DNA of 46,836 bases from Anaerolineales bacterium (GTDB taxonomy: Bacteria; Chloroflexota; Anaerolineae; Anaerolineales; Villigracilaceae). The notes beneath the pieces were generated by a model. It was not told where the DNA came from, made no database searches, and was given only the letters and a program-made list of their open reading frames with translations. Both the position numbers and the translations under genes were made by a program. Shown in pieces: positions 1 through 8,091 of this stretch (position 1 is its first letter; each line of letters begins with the position of its first letter). The DNA is taken from NCBI GenBank assembly GCA_014860745.1, contig JACZJC010000058.1:1-46836 (forward strand), in the 5' to 3' direction.

Positions 1-46
1 ATCCTCCCTCCCGCGTGGACTCCCCCCACCCAAAGCGGACATCCAT
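1..46. repeat. Copy 1 of a ~45 bp direct repeat
   Basis: This segment matches 644-688 with only a few substitutions and one gap; the last 15 bases (AAAGCGGACATCCAT) are identical. The two copies flank the YkvA-like gene. Seen directly. It could be a dispersed intergenic repeat; the left end is cut by the window. Confidence 0.6.
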
Positions 47-128
47 GCCGCAAATTCAAGTTCATGAACTGCTGAGGACGCAAAGCAAAAGAACTTAGCG
101 CCCTTCGCATGCTTCGCAGTTCAATCTT

Positions 129-512
129 TTACACCTGACCCTGTTTCCAATCCTTATACTTGTGCAGATCCTGCTCGACCAGGATCAGACACGCGCCCAT
201 GACCGCGACATCATCCAATTGACCGATGACGGGCAGCATATCAGGCATCAGGTCGAATGGATTGAGCACATAGATCAGCGTGAAGACGATCGAAGCGAGG
301 ACGCCATAAGGGATCTGGCGATACACCCCAGCCCGGTAATCCTTGACGATGGCGATCAGCAGTTTTCCATCCTCGATGAACCGCGCCAACGGACCTTTGG
401 CGCTGAATTTCTTCTGGATCTCATCAGACTTGTTGATTACCTTTTCAACGTCTTTTTCAGTGACGTTTTGCGCCCCGTCTTTTACAAACTCTTCGCTCGG
501 CTTGTTCGACAT
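129..512 (-). CDS. YkvA family (DUF1232) small membrane protein
   Basis: A 127-residue protein. The N-terminal ~45 residues are charged and probably cytoplasmic. The C-terminal half holds the DUF1232 core: a hydrophobic segment at about residues 68-85 leading into NPFDLMPD (about 84-91), then a Gly-Leu-Asp-Asp stretch and a second hydrophobic helix. The NPxDxxPD-type motif is the hallmark of this family, whose biochemical role is not established. The gene stands alone, about 370 bp from the nearest tRNA, and is flanked by two copies of a ~45 bp repeat. The start follows an AAGGAG-like site. Confidence 0.8.
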   Translation of the reverse strand: MSNKPSEEFVKDGAQNVTEKDVEKVINKSDEIQKKFSAKGPLARFIEDGKLLIAIVKDYRAGVYRQIPYGVLASIVFTLIYVLNPFDLMPDMLPVIGQLDDVAVMGACLILVEQDLHKYKDWKQGQV

Positions 513-834
513 CGGATTTGCTCCTTTTCATTCTACGGAGGAGATGAGAGTGTTGTGATTTCATTGTATCAAATTCCACTCCTCCGCCCGCGAGTCCGCG
601 ACGTAGTCCGTTGACCCAAATCCCCCGCGCCATTCCATTGACCATCCTCCCTCCCGCATGGACTCTCCCTTCCAAAGCGGACATCCATTCCTGTCCGCGG
701 GTCCAGGATAAAATCCACGGCGCGAAGCGCGTATCGCTTTGAGGTTGGCCGGCGGGCTTATGATGGATCGTGCAGGCTTATTCAAATTGCCAATGCAAGG
801 AAGCGACTCCATGATTTTCGTTCGATCGACGAAT
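513..834. other. Gene-free intergenic stretch with repeat copy and hairpin
   Basis: No convincing gene is seen on either strand. It contains the second copy of the ~45 bp repeat (644-688) and a 7-bp inverted repeat, GCGGACA at 677-683 with TGTCCGC at 692-698. Short open frames here have no recognisable domain or ribosome binding site. Confidence 0.5.
644..688. repeat. Copy 2 of the ~45 bp direct repeat
   Basis: Same orientation as 1-46 and about 643 bp away. It overlaps a small inverted repeat (677-698), so the unit may fold in RNA. No function can be assigned. Confidence 0.6.
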
Positions 835-867
835 TAAACAAAAACACCCTGAACAATCAGAGTGTTT
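835..867 (-). terminator. Rho-independent terminator after tRNA-Asp
   Basis: On the minus strand an 11-bp stem (857-867 with 842-852, one G-U pair) with a 4-nt loop is followed by a T-rich run (GTTTTTGTTT). It lies about 17 nt past the 3' end of tRNA-Asp. Confidence 0.75.
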
Positions 868-883
868 CTTGCATTACACAGTG

Positions 884-957
884 CGGTCCCGACGGGATTC
901 GAACCCGCGATCTCGGCCTTGACAGGGCCGCATGTTAGGCCGCTACACCACGGGACC
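884..957 (-). tRNA. tRNA-Asp (anticodon GTC)
   Basis: A 74-nt cloverleaf read on the minus strand. The acceptor stem GGTCCCG pairs with CGGGACC, the anticodon stem CGGCC/GGCCG closes a loop with anticodon GTC, and the T arm carries GGTTCGAATCC. CCA is not encoded. A near-consensus promoter lies 20 bp upstream. Confidence 0.95.
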
Positions 958-976
958 AACTCACTAAGCGGGCGAT

Positions 977-1005
977 AGTTTACCATGAGGGTAGGGGAGT
1001 GTCAA
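977..1005 (-). promoter_or_regulatory. Sigma-70-type promoter of tRNA-Asp
   Basis: On the minus strand, TTGACA (1000-1005) is separated by exactly 17 bp from TAAACT (977-982). The tRNA begins 20 bp downstream. Confidence 0.75.
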
Positions 1006-1022
1006 TACAAATCTTTTGTATT
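1004..1022. repeat. Hairpin between tRNA-Arg and tRNA-Asp
   Basis: A perfect 8-bp inverted repeat, AATACAAA (1004-1011) and TTTGTATT (1015-1022), with a 3-nt loop. It lies downstream of tRNA-Arg and overlaps the -35 box of the tRNA-Asp promoter. It may end tRNA-Arg transcription, but there is no clean T-run. Confidence 0.5.
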
Positions 1023-1054
1023 TTGATTTGACACCTTCTCTAAGAACAAAAAGG

Positions 1055-1127
1055 CGCCCCAGCCAGGGGTCGAACCCGGAACCTCTTGATCCGAAGTCAA
1101 GCGCTCTATCCATTGAGCTACTGAGGC
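1055..1127 (-). tRNA. tRNA-Arg (anticodon TCG)
   Basis: A 73-nt cloverleaf on the minus strand. The acceptor stem GCCTCAG pairs with CTGGGGC (with G-U and one C-G), the anticodon stem CTTGA/TCAAG has loop CTTCGGA giving anticodon TCG, and the T arm carries GGTTCGACCC. CCA is not encoded. Confidence 0.95.
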
Positions 1128-1136
1128 GTAGCCAAA

Positions 1137-1171
1137 ATTATACACGATTTGCCCACAATGCAAATCGTGTA
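1137..1171 (-). promoter_or_regulatory. tRNA-Arg promoter region overlapped by an 11-bp palindrome
   Basis: On the minus strand a TATAAT box (1137-1142) lies 10 bp before the tRNA, with TTTGCA as a possible -35 box 16 bp upstream. A perfect inverted repeat (1141-1151 with 1161-1171, 9-nt loop) covers the promoter spacer, as an operator or stem-loop would. The promoter call is inference; the palindrome is seen directly. Confidence 0.5.
1148..1163. repeat. Left copy of a 16-bp near-direct repeat (att-like)
   Basis: TTTGCCCACAATGCAA here matches TTTGCCCACAACGCAA at 2549-2564 in 15 of 16 bases. The two copies bracket the AT-rich segment carrying an unknown membrane gene and an integrase remnant, which suggests attachment-site halves. 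Confidence 0.4.
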
Positions 1172-1373
1172 ATGTATGAATTGAACGCGCCCTAAATTGT
1201 GCCTGTTATAGGGTGCGAGAATATATCTTCTAAAGACCAATTAGTTTATACTATGGCAAAATGGAATATAGACCTATATATCTCCCACATCCCACGAAAG
1301 GTGGATACAGCAAGTCGTAATCCAAGTTAAGACAATAAACCAAAAATAAATATTCATTGGAAAGGATACCAAA

Positions 1374-2201
1374 GTGGACACAACTCGACAAATTTTACGA
1401 TGGAGCATACCAGGATGGGTGTTTTCGTTCATGCTGTTTTTGTTCTGGTTGATTATGGCGCGGACAATCGATGCTATTCATTTGAATGACCTAATATCTG
1501 CAATAGCAACTCATGATTATGGATTACAAGGTGCTGCGGTTCTTGCTGCTACTGGTATTCCACTCGGATATTTCATTTACCAAATATACTTTTATTTATA
1601 TGCTGGTGTCTTGCCGTTTGATATTGTTAGTTCAGATAGAGGGCTTGATGTCTTGTTCAAACTTCCATCAATTGTACGGAAACGAATAATGAAAGAGTTA
1701 AATGTAATAATTCCTGAACAAGAAATGTCAGAGCTTGCCCAAATTAAATCGATAAATTTAGGGATATATAGGTTAAAAAAGCAACATCGCAATTTTAGGA
1801 GTAGACAAGTATTCAAGAAGTCGTTACGGGAGCATTGGGAAATAATTCGATACTGTTTGACCCAAATTTCCATAAAAACTAAAAGTGAATTTGTCAATAA
1901 AGAGGTAACCACTCTTACCGATATTTATCATTCGCTTGGAGCTAGCAGGGTTGCATTATTTTTAGCTTATTTTTTGTGGATTACTTTTATTGCTATAAGA
2001 ATAACTTCGGACGCAAATTCAGTCTGGGCGCAAGAATTACCAAATACAATATTGGGAGCGGCCTATACCACCCTCTTTTTTGTCTTGCTTTATATTGTTC
2101 TCACTACAAACCGTAATAACGCACTTATCAGCGTACAGAAGTTTCTCGAGCACAGTTTTTACTCTTTCTTCAGAAGTAAACTTAGCGGCGGCAATAAGTA
2201 A
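1374..2201 (+). CDS. Unrecognised four-helix membrane protein
   Basis: A 275-residue protein of no family I recognise. It starts with GTG, preceded by AAAGGA at a good distance. Hydrophobic segments at about residues 12-30, 50-75, 195-212 and 222-246 suggest four membrane helices. The central ~110 residues form a Lys/Arg-rich soluble region containing KLPSIVRKRIMKEL. The gene is clearly richer in A+T than the flanking operons and uses AT-rich codons. It is followed by a hairpin terminator and a recombinase remnant, which supports recent acquisition. It stands alone, so context gives no function. Confidence 0.7.
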   Translation: MDTTRQILRWSIPGWVFSFMLFLFWLIMARTIDAIHLNDLISAIATHDYGLQGAAVLAATGIPLGYFIYQIYFYLYAGVLPFDIVSSDRGLDVLFKLPSIVRKRIMKELNVIIPEQEMSELAQIKSINLGIYRLKKQHRNFRSRQVFKKSLREHWEIIRYCLTQISIKTKSEFVNKEVTTLTDIYHSLGASRVALFLAYFLWITFIAIRITSDANSVWAQELPNTILGAAYTTLFFVLLYIVLTTNRNNALISVQKFLEHSFYSFFRSKLSGGNK

Positions 2202-2268
2202 ATTCCTCTTTGATGCGGCTTAAAGGTGTAAGGTAAAGGTGGGGGTATAAAAAATTAGCGACTAAGAA

Positions 2269-2300
2269 CAGGGTAAGCAACTAGCTTGCCCTGAATATTT
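2269..2300 (+). terminator. Hairpin terminator after the AT-rich membrane gene
   Basis: A 10-bp stem, CAGGGTAAGC (2269-2278) with GCTTGCCCTG (2284-2293), one mismatch and a 5-nt loop, followed by AATATTTTT. Confidence 0.6.
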
Positions 2301-2350
2301 TTAAACAATATTGACATTCAAATGACTAACCAAAAAGGAAAAGATAAATT

Positions 2351-2509
2351 ATGAACAAAATAACTTTAAAAAATAAAGACTTGGCACGGCTTGACCAAAA
2401 TGTGGTGGCAATTTATTTGACTTCGCTGAATAGCGAAACGGGACGGCGAACCATGCGGCATACATTGAACATTTGCACTGGCTTGCTGTATGATAATGCA
2501 GACTCGTAA
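2351..2509 (+). pseudogene. Remnant of a tyrosine recombinase/integrase N-terminus
   Basis: A 52-codon frame opens with ATG and ends at TAA 2507-2509. Its residues 15-45 (containing VVAIYLTSLNSETGRRTMRH) resemble the N-terminal SAM-like DNA-binding domain of XerC/D-type or phage integrases, where AxYLxSLxxxSRRTMRxxL is common. The catalytic Arg-His-Arg-Tyr domain is absent; MoxR begins 100 bp downstream. I infer a truncated integrase left by a mobile element. Family resemblance is from memory and was not tested by a search. Confidence 0.55.
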
Positions 2510-2548
2510 AAAGCCCACTTGCTCTGTGTGTCTTGTGAAAACACAGAA

Positions 2549-2564
2549 TTTGCCCACAACGCAA
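2549..2564. repeat. Right copy of the 16-bp near-direct repeat (att-like)
   Basis: Matches 1148-1163 in 15 of 16 bases. It marks the point where sequence returns to the GC-rich style of the chromosome, just before the MoxR gene. Confidence 0.4.
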
Positions 2565-2609
2565 GCCGCATGATAGAATCCCAGCATCTCTTCCGAAAGG
2601 ATTCAAGCA

Positions 2610-3584
2610 ATGGCAAATATAAAGGAATTTGGCGAAAGCGTGGTCGGGAACCTCGAGAAGGTGATCGTGGGGAAACGGCAGTCTATCGAACTGATCGTGA
2701 TTGGCCTGCTATGCCAGGGACATGTACTGATCGAGGATGTACCGGGCGTTGGAAAGACCATGCTCGCGCGGAGTCTGGCGCGCTCACTGGATTGTGTTTT
2801 TAATCGTATTCAGTTCACCCCGGATATGCTCCCAAGTGATGTGACCGGGGTTTCGATATACAACCAGCAAAAGAATAAGTTCGAGTTTCGCCCGGGGCCG
2901 ATCATCGGTCAGATCATCCTTGCGGATGAGATCAATCGCGCCACACCCAAGACCCAGGCGGCTCTCCTCGAAGCAATGGAAGAACGGCAGGTGACAGTGG
3001 ATGGCACAACTCACTCCCTGCCAAAGCCATTCATGGTGCTTGCCACACAGAATCCGATCGAGTACGAAGGCACATTCCCGCTTCCCGAGGCACAATTGGA
3101 CCGCTTCCTTCTCCGCCTGCGGCTGGGATACCCAAGCATTGCTGACGAAATCCGTGTGATCGACGACCAGCAATTAAGGCATCCACTGGAATCCTTGAAG
3201 TCCGTTGTAAAGTTGAAGGAAATACAGCAGGCTATTGACGATGTCAAACGGATTTATATCTCCCCCCTTGTCAAAAAATATATTGTCGATTTAACAACCC
3301 GTACCCGCCAGAGCGCAGATGTGTACCTTGGTGCCAGCCCGCGTGGAAGTTTATCCCTCGCCCGTGCGGGTCAGGCGCGTGCCGCCCTGTTGGGGCGTGA
3401 TCATGTTTTGCCGGATGATATCAAAGCTCTGGCGGTAGCCGTTCTTGCACATCGAATCATTGTCAGCCCTGCGGCGCGTTTGCGTGACCTCAGCTCGGAC
3501 CGCATAATGCAGGAGATTGTCCATGCCGCCCCTGTGCCGGGCGGTGATTTCTCCTCCGGCATCGCACGAAAGAAAACAAAATGA
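2610..3584 (+). CDS. MoxR-type AAA+ ATPase
   Basis: A 324-residue MoxR ATPase, a chaperone-like AAA+ protein thought to assist assembly or activation of partner proteins, often with DUF58/VWA proteins. Walker A is DVPGVGKT (residues 43-50), Walker B ILADEIN (102-108), followed by sensor-1 type ATQNPIE and a C-terminal lid domain. Length is normal for the family. The start is ATG after GAAAGG. Its stop overlaps the start of the DUF58 gene by 4 nt (ATGA), so the two are translationally coupled, the classical MoxR-DUF58 pairing. Confidence 0.93.
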   Translation: MANIKEFGESVVGNLEKVIVGKRQSIELIVIGLLCQGHVLIEDVPGVGKTMLARSLARSLDCVFNRIQFTPDMLPSDVTGVSIYNQQKNKFEFRPGPIIGQIILADEINRATPKTQAALLEAMEERQVTVDGTTHSLPKPFMVLATQNPIEYEGTFPLPEAQLDRFLLRLRLGYPSIADEIRVIDDQQLRHPLESLKSVVKLKEIQQAIDDVKRIYISPLVKKYIVDLTTRTRQSADVYLGASPRGSLSLARAGQARAALLGRDHVLPDDIKALAVAVLAHRIIVSPAARLRDLSSDRIMQEIVHAAPVPGGDFSSGIARKKTK

Positions 3585-4900
3585 AAGCCAGCAGGATACT
3601 GCTCGCCTTGATATTTACGGTGGGCTTGTTAGGCGCTGTGTTCAACGGCGCCATCATATACACGCGCTTTTTTCTGATCAGCGCGTTGATCGCAGTATTA
3701 AGCTGGGTGTGGACTCAATGGTCGGCGGTTGGAATGAGCCTGGTACGCGGTTCACGCGTGCTGCGCGCGAATGTGGGGGATGTGTTCGAGGAGAATTATG
3801 AGTTGGGAAACAATAGCCGCGTCCCTGCTGCATGGATGGAAATTCTCAATCGATCCACACTGCCGCATGCTGCCGGTTCGCGATTGTTTACCTTTGTGCT
3901 TGGGCGCCAGAAACGGAGCTATCTTGCCCGCACATGGCTCACACGGCGCGGCGGGTTTCAGCTTGGTCCCACAAAAATTTCAACTGGTGATCCGTTTGGT
4001 TTGTTCAGCGCTAGTAAAACGATCGCATCCCAAAAGACCCTCATTGTTTTCCCGGTCATCCATGATATTCAATCCTTTCCTTATCCACCGGGGATGCTGC
4101 CCGGCGGGCAGGTGATTCGCAGAAAGTCGCACGACATCACCCCTCACGCGGCGGGCGTCCGTGAATATGTGCATGGCGATGCGATGAAGCGCATCCATTG
4201 GCCCACCACGGCACGGCGCGGCCAATTGATGGTGAAAGAATTCGAGCAGGATCCCCAGGCAGAGATCTGGCTGTACCTCGATTCTCAACAAGCCATCCAT
4301 TACGAAAAACCCTTTCAGCAGGAGGAGCTTCCGCTGGACTCGATGATGTTCGTAAAACGACCCAAGTTCAAACTGCCGCCTTCCACACTCGAATATTCCG
4401 TCAGCATTGCGGCTTCGCTGGCACATTATTTCATTGGCCAGAACCGCTCCCTTGGTTACGTCAGCGCGGGGCAGACTTTCACTGTCCATCCCGCAGAAAG
4501 AAGTGAAAGACAGGAGGCGAAAATTTTGGAAACTCTGGCTTTTGTGGAGGCCAATGGCGCCCTTTCGATTGCCGCGCTTGTTACGGCGCAGTCTTCGCAG
4601 CTTCCGCAAGGTTCGAGCGTAATCCTCATCACCCCAACCGTCCGCCCGGATATCGTTCATGCAGTGGACGACCTGCTCATGCGATACCTTCGTCCCGTGG
4701 TTGTGCTGCTCGATACCCAAACCTTCGGCGGCCCGCGCGGCACTGAAACGCTGATAAATTCCCTGCGCGAGCGGCGCGTGCCCGTCACTGTTATTCGTTG
4801 CGATGACGACCTCTCGCAGGCGCTTTCGGAAATCCCATTCAACTTTAAGACCCAGGATTTGCGTGCATGGCAAACACCCGTATTCACACCCTCGACCTGA
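3581..4900 (+). CDS. DUF58 domain-containing membrane protein
   Basis: A 439-residue protein with two N-terminal membrane helices (about residues 5-24 and 27-45), a beta-rich middle, and the DUF58 core at about 185-240 (YVHGDAMKRIHWPTTARRGQ), a fold related to von Willebrand factor A domains. The partner is the MoxR ATPase encoded immediately upstream with a 4-nt overlap. The pair is widespread but its substrate is unknown; cell-envelope roles are proposed. The 3' end overlaps the start of the metallo-hydrolase gene by 34 nt. Confidence 0.9.
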   Translation: MKASRILLALIFTVGLLGAVFNGAIIYTRFFLISALIAVLSWVWTQWSAVGMSLVRGSRVLRANVGDVFEENYELGNNSRVPAAWMEILNRSTLPHAAGSRLFTFVLGRQKRSYLARTWLTRRGGFQLGPTKISTGDPFGLFSASKTIASQKTLIVFPVIHDIQSFPYPPGMLPGGQVIRRKSHDITPHAAGVREYVHGDAMKRIHWPTTARRGQLMVKEFEQDPQAEIWLYLDSQQAIHYEKPFQQEELPLDSMMFVKRPKFKLPPSTLEYSVSIAASLAHYFIGQNRSLGYVSAGQTFTVHPAERSERQEAKILETLAFVEANGALSIAALVTAQSSQLPQGSSVILITPTVRPDIVHAVDDLLMRYLRPVVVLLDTQTFGGPRGTETLINSLRERRVPVTVIRCDDDLSQALSEIPFNFKTQDLRAWQTPVFTPST

Positions 4901-5769
4901 ACTTTCAGAATAAGACCCACGCCATCGCATCTTATTTAATTCGACACAGCGATGGGGCGGTCTTGATCGAAAGCGGACCGGGATCGACTCTTTCCGCGCT
5001 GGAAGCTGCACTAGCCAGGCAGCATTTAACTCCCCGGGACGTTACCCACGTCCTGCTGACACATATTCACCTTGACCATGCCGGGGCGGCAGGCTGGTTT
5101 TCAAAGCAGGGCGCGGAGATATACGTCCACCCGAACGGCGCGGCGCACATGCTCAATCCTGAAAAACTCCTTGCCAGTGCAACTCGCATTTATGGTGATC
5201 GGATGAATCAGCTTTGGGGTGAGTTTCTGCCCGTTGAGCAGAATCAACTCAAAGTTCCGCAAGATGCAGAAGAAATCGTCATTGGCAGCCTGCGGTTTAC
5301 AGCCATCAATACACCCGGCCATGCCGAACATCATTATTCTTATCTTTTTGAAGATGTATGTTTCAGCGGAGATGTAGGCGGTGTGCGGATTCCCGGCTTT
5401 CCGTATTTGCGGGCGCCCATGCCGCCGCCGGAACTGCATTTTGAGCGCTGGCTTGAGTCAATTGCGCGTTTGCGGAAGGAGAAATTTTCCCGCATCGCTC
5501 CGACTCATTTTGGGATCTACGATGATGCGGAATGGCACTTGAATGAATTGGAAAAAAATTTGGTCGCAACCGAAAAGTGGCTGCAGGAAGTGATGGCAGC
5601 CGAGCCGCCAATCGAAACGCTTCGTGAAAAATTCGAAGCATGGATGAATGAGCAAAGCCGCGAACAGAATTTGAGCGACGATGTGGTTCAAGCCTACACA
5701 TTGGCAAACCCCATTGGCATGAGCGCGGACGGCTTGATGCGCTACTGGAAAAAATTCAGGAGTGCGTAA
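4867..5769 (+). CDS. Metallo-beta-lactamase fold hydrolase
   Basis: A 300-residue MBL-fold enzyme. The metal-binding motif THIHLDHAG gives His66, His68, Asp70 and His71; later ligands fit the His in TPGHAEHH and the Asp in FSGDVGG. The C-terminal ~100 residues are a helical extension seen in glyoxalase II-like family members. Substrate unknown. The ATG start lies inside the end of the DUF58 gene (34-nt overlap); a match starting right at the first beta strand supports this start. Confidence 0.85.
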   Translation: MANTRIHTLDLNFQNKTHAIASYLIRHSDGAVLIESGPGSTLSALEAALARQHLTPRDVTHVLLTHIHLDHAGAAGWFSKQGAEIYVHPNGAAHMLNPEKLLASATRIYGDRMNQLWGEFLPVEQNQLKVPQDAEEIVIGSLRFTAINTPGHAEHHYSYLFEDVCFSGDVGGVRIPGFPYLRAPMPPPELHFERWLESIARLRKEKFSRIAPTHFGIYDDAEWHLNELEKNLVATEKWLQEVMAAEPPIETLREKFEAWMNEQSREQNLSDDVVQAYTLANPIGMSADGLMRYWKKFRSA

Positions 5770-5848
5770 TTTGTCATGCTGAATGCGTGATGCATGAAAC
5801 ATGGCAAAATGGAGCAATAAAGATATACTTTCAACTCAAGGAGATGTT

Positions 5849-6775
5849 ATGAAGGATTTTCTCGCGATCTCCGATTATTCATCGGATGAAATTCAAGACC
5901 TGCTCGACCTGGCCCAGAAATTAAAGAAGGAATATTTCGCAAAAGGGAACAAGTCCATTTTCAAGGGCAAGGTACTGGGAATGATCTTCCAGAAACCCAG
6001 CCTGCGGACCCGCATTTCATTTGACATGGCCATGCGTCATTGCGGCGGCGACGCGCTTTACCTCTCGCCGAATGAGATCGGCTTGGGCAAGCGCGAATCG
6101 ATCGCGGATGTAGCCCGGGTGCTCTCCGGATATGTGCAGGCCTTGATGGCGCGCGTCTTTGAGCACGAGCATGTGTTGGAACTGGCAAAGTGGTCGGATA
6201 TCCCCGTGGTGAACGGCTTGAGCGATTACAACCATCCCTGCCAGGGTATGGCGGATGCGTTGACGATCATCGAAAAATTTGGCAAAAAATCAAAGGGGTT
6301 GAATATCAGCTATGTGGGGGATGGCAATAATGTCACCGTTTCGCTGATTCATGTTTCGGCTCTGCTGGGCTGGAATGTAACGGTCGGCACCCCGGAAGGC
6401 TACGATGTGAATCCAAAGGCCGTTGAAATAGCGCGCAATATCGCGAAGCAAACCGGCAGTAAATTAACCTTTGTGCGCGACGTGCACGAAGCGGTGAAGG
6501 GCGCGCATGTGATCTACACCGACACCTGGACAAGTATGGGGCAGGAGGAGGAAGCCGCCAAACGCGAGAAAGTCTTCCCGCCTTATCAGGTCAATGCGAA
6601 ACTGGTCAGTGAAGCGGATAAGGATGTGATCGTGATGCACTGCCTGCCCGCGCACCGCAACCATGAATTGACCGATGAGGTGGCTGACGGCGAACACTCG
6701 GTTATTTTCCAGCAGGCGCATAATCGCCTGCATGCGCAGAAGGCGATTCTGGCCCGCTTGTTCAATGCAGCCTGA
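5849..6775 (+). CDS. argF: Ornithine carbamoyltransferase
   Basis: A 308-residue enzyme that transfers the carbamoyl group of carbamoyl phosphate to ornithine, giving citrulline (or runs in reverse in arginine catabolism). SLRTR (51-55) binds carbamoyl phosphate, HPCQ is at 129-132, the ornithine loop DTWTSMG at 225-231, and HCLPAHR at 264-270, diagnostic for ornithine over aspartate transcarbamylases. I chose the ATG at 5849 because AAGGAG precedes it and the family begins there; an upstream ATG at 5801 would add 16 unrelated residues. The next gene makes ornithine aminotransferase, so both act on ornithine. Confidence 0.93.
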   Translation: MKDFLAISDYSSDEIQDLLDLAQKLKKEYFAKGNKSIFKGKVLGMIFQKPSLRTRISFDMAMRHCGGDALYLSPNEIGLGKRESIADVARVLSGYVQALMARVFEHEHVLELAKWSDIPVVNGLSDYNHPCQGMADALTIIEKFGKKSKGLNISYVGDGNNVTVSLIHVSALLGWNVTVGTPEGYDVNPKAVEIARNIAKQTGSKLTFVRDVHEAVKGAHVIYTDTWTSMGQEEEAAKREKVFPPYQVNAKLVSEADKDVIVMHCLPAHRNHELTDEVADGEHSVIFQQAHNRLHAQKAILARLFNAA

Positions 6776-6833
6776 TAAAGAAATATAATATTTGAATACC
6801 AAACCATAAAATATTTACAGGACTAAACGATCA

Positions 6834-8036
6834 ATGAAAACCCAAGATTTTATCAAAATGGAAGAACAGTATGGCGCGCATAATTACCATCCCTTGGATG
6901 TGGTCATCGAAAAAGCCGAGGGCGTTTGGGTGTACGATGTGGATGGGAAAAAATACCTCGATTGTCTTTCGGCATATTCCGCTGTCAATCAGGGACACGT
7001 TCACCCCGAAATATTGAAAGCCCTGCTGGAACAGGCAAAGAATGTCACACTCACTTCGCGCGCGTTCCGCAATAATCAATTGCCGCTCCTTTACAAAGAA
7101 CTCTCCGAGATGACGGGTTATGAAATGTCCCTGCCGATGAATTCCGGGGCAGAGGCTGTCGAAACTGCCGTAAAACTTGCCCGCAAATGGGCGTACGTGG
7201 TGAAGAAGGTTCCGCGTCATCAGGCGGAGATCATTGTGGCCGGGAATAATTTCCACGGGCGCACGGTCACCATCATCTCATTTTCCACCGAACCCTCCTA
7301 TCGCGACGACTTCGGCCCCTTCACACCGGGCTTTGTCGTGGTGGAATATGGTAATGCCGATGCGCTTGAAAATGCCATTACGCCTAATACGGCTGCTGTG
7401 ATGTTGGAACCGATTCAAGGCGAAGCCGGTGTGATTATTCCGCCCGCTGGATATTTGAAGAAGGTTGCGGAGATCTGCAAGAAGAACAATGTTCTCTTCG
7501 TTGCGGATGAAATACAAACCGGCCTCGGGCGCACCGGAAAACTGTTTGCTGCCCACCATGAGAATGTCCGCGCGGATATTACAGTTGTCGGGAAAGCCCT
7601 TTCAGGCGGGTTCTATCCCGTCTCTGCGGTGCTGGCAGACAAAGCCATCCTCGGCTTGTTCCAGCCGGGGGAGCATGGTTCCACATTTGGCGGAAATCCG
7701 CTGGCTGCGGCGGTTGCGCGTGCTTCGCTGCGGGTTATCCGTGATGAAAAACTATCCGAACGAGCACAGCAGTTGGGCGAATATTTTGTAGAGCAGTTAA
7801 GCGAGATTACCAGCCCGCATGTGAAGGAAGTACGCGGCAAGGGATTATTGATCGGTGTGGAGCTCAAGCCCGAAGCAAAAGGAGCCCGTCGTTTTTGTGA
7901 AGCACTGCAGAAGAAAGGCATCCTTGCAAAGGAGACGCATGATAACGTCATCCGCTTTGCGCCGCCGCTGGTCATCGATAAGGAAACGATCGATTGGGCG
8001 CTTCCGTCCATTAGGGAAGTGCTTAATATAAAATAA
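6834..8036 (+). CDS. rocD: Ornithine aminotransferase (class III, PLP)
   Basis: A 400-residue class III aminotransferase, best match ornithine-oxo-acid transaminase: ornithine + 2-oxoglutarate to glutamate semialdehyde + glutamate. The PLP lysine is Lys254 in VVGKALSGG, with Asp225 (VADEIQTG) contacting the ring nitrogen, and the phosphate site NSGAEAVE is at 103-110. [11 protein letters not shown] is typical of RocD. It sits 58 bp downstream of argF in the same direction, so ornithine is channelled either to citrulline or to glutamate. A strong terminator follows. Acetylornithine aminotransferase is the main alternative. Confidence 0.88.
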   Translation: MKTQDFIKMEEQYGAHNYHPLDVVIEKAEGVWVYDVDGKKYLDCLSAYSAVNQGHVHPEILKALLEQAKNVTLTSRAFRNNQLPLLYKELSEMTGYEMSLPMNSGAEAVETAVKLARKWAYVVKKVPRHQAEIIVAGNNFHGRTVTIISFSTEPSYRDDFGPFTPGFVVVEYGNADALENAITPNTAAVMLEPIQGEAGVIIPPAGYLKKVAEICKKNNVLFVADEIQTGLGRTGKLFAAHHENVRADITVVGKALSGGFYPVSAVLADKAILGLFQPGEHGSTFGGNPLAAAVARASLRVIRDEKLSERAQQLGEYFVEQLSEITSPHVKEVRGKGLLIGVELKPEAKGARRFCEALQKKGILAKETHDNVIRFAPPLVIDKETIDWALPSIREVLNIK

Positions 8037-8042
8037 TATTTC

Positions 8043-8078
8043 AAACCCTAAAGGTGATGAAAACCTTTAGGGTTTTTT
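8043..8078 (+). terminator. Terminator after ornithine aminotransferase
   Basis: A perfect 13-bp stem (8043-8055 with 8063-8075), 7-nt loop, then a T-run. Its CCCTAAAGGT/ACCTTTAGGG arms recur in the hairpin at 13139-13169. Confidence 0.9.
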
Positions 8079-8091
8079 ATCTGGAGGACCT

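Noticed and set aside
3980-5011. A 343-codon open frame on the minus strand opposite the DUF58 gene
   Set aside because: It is antisense to a well-supported gene, has no domain, and its composition follows from the opposite strand codon use.
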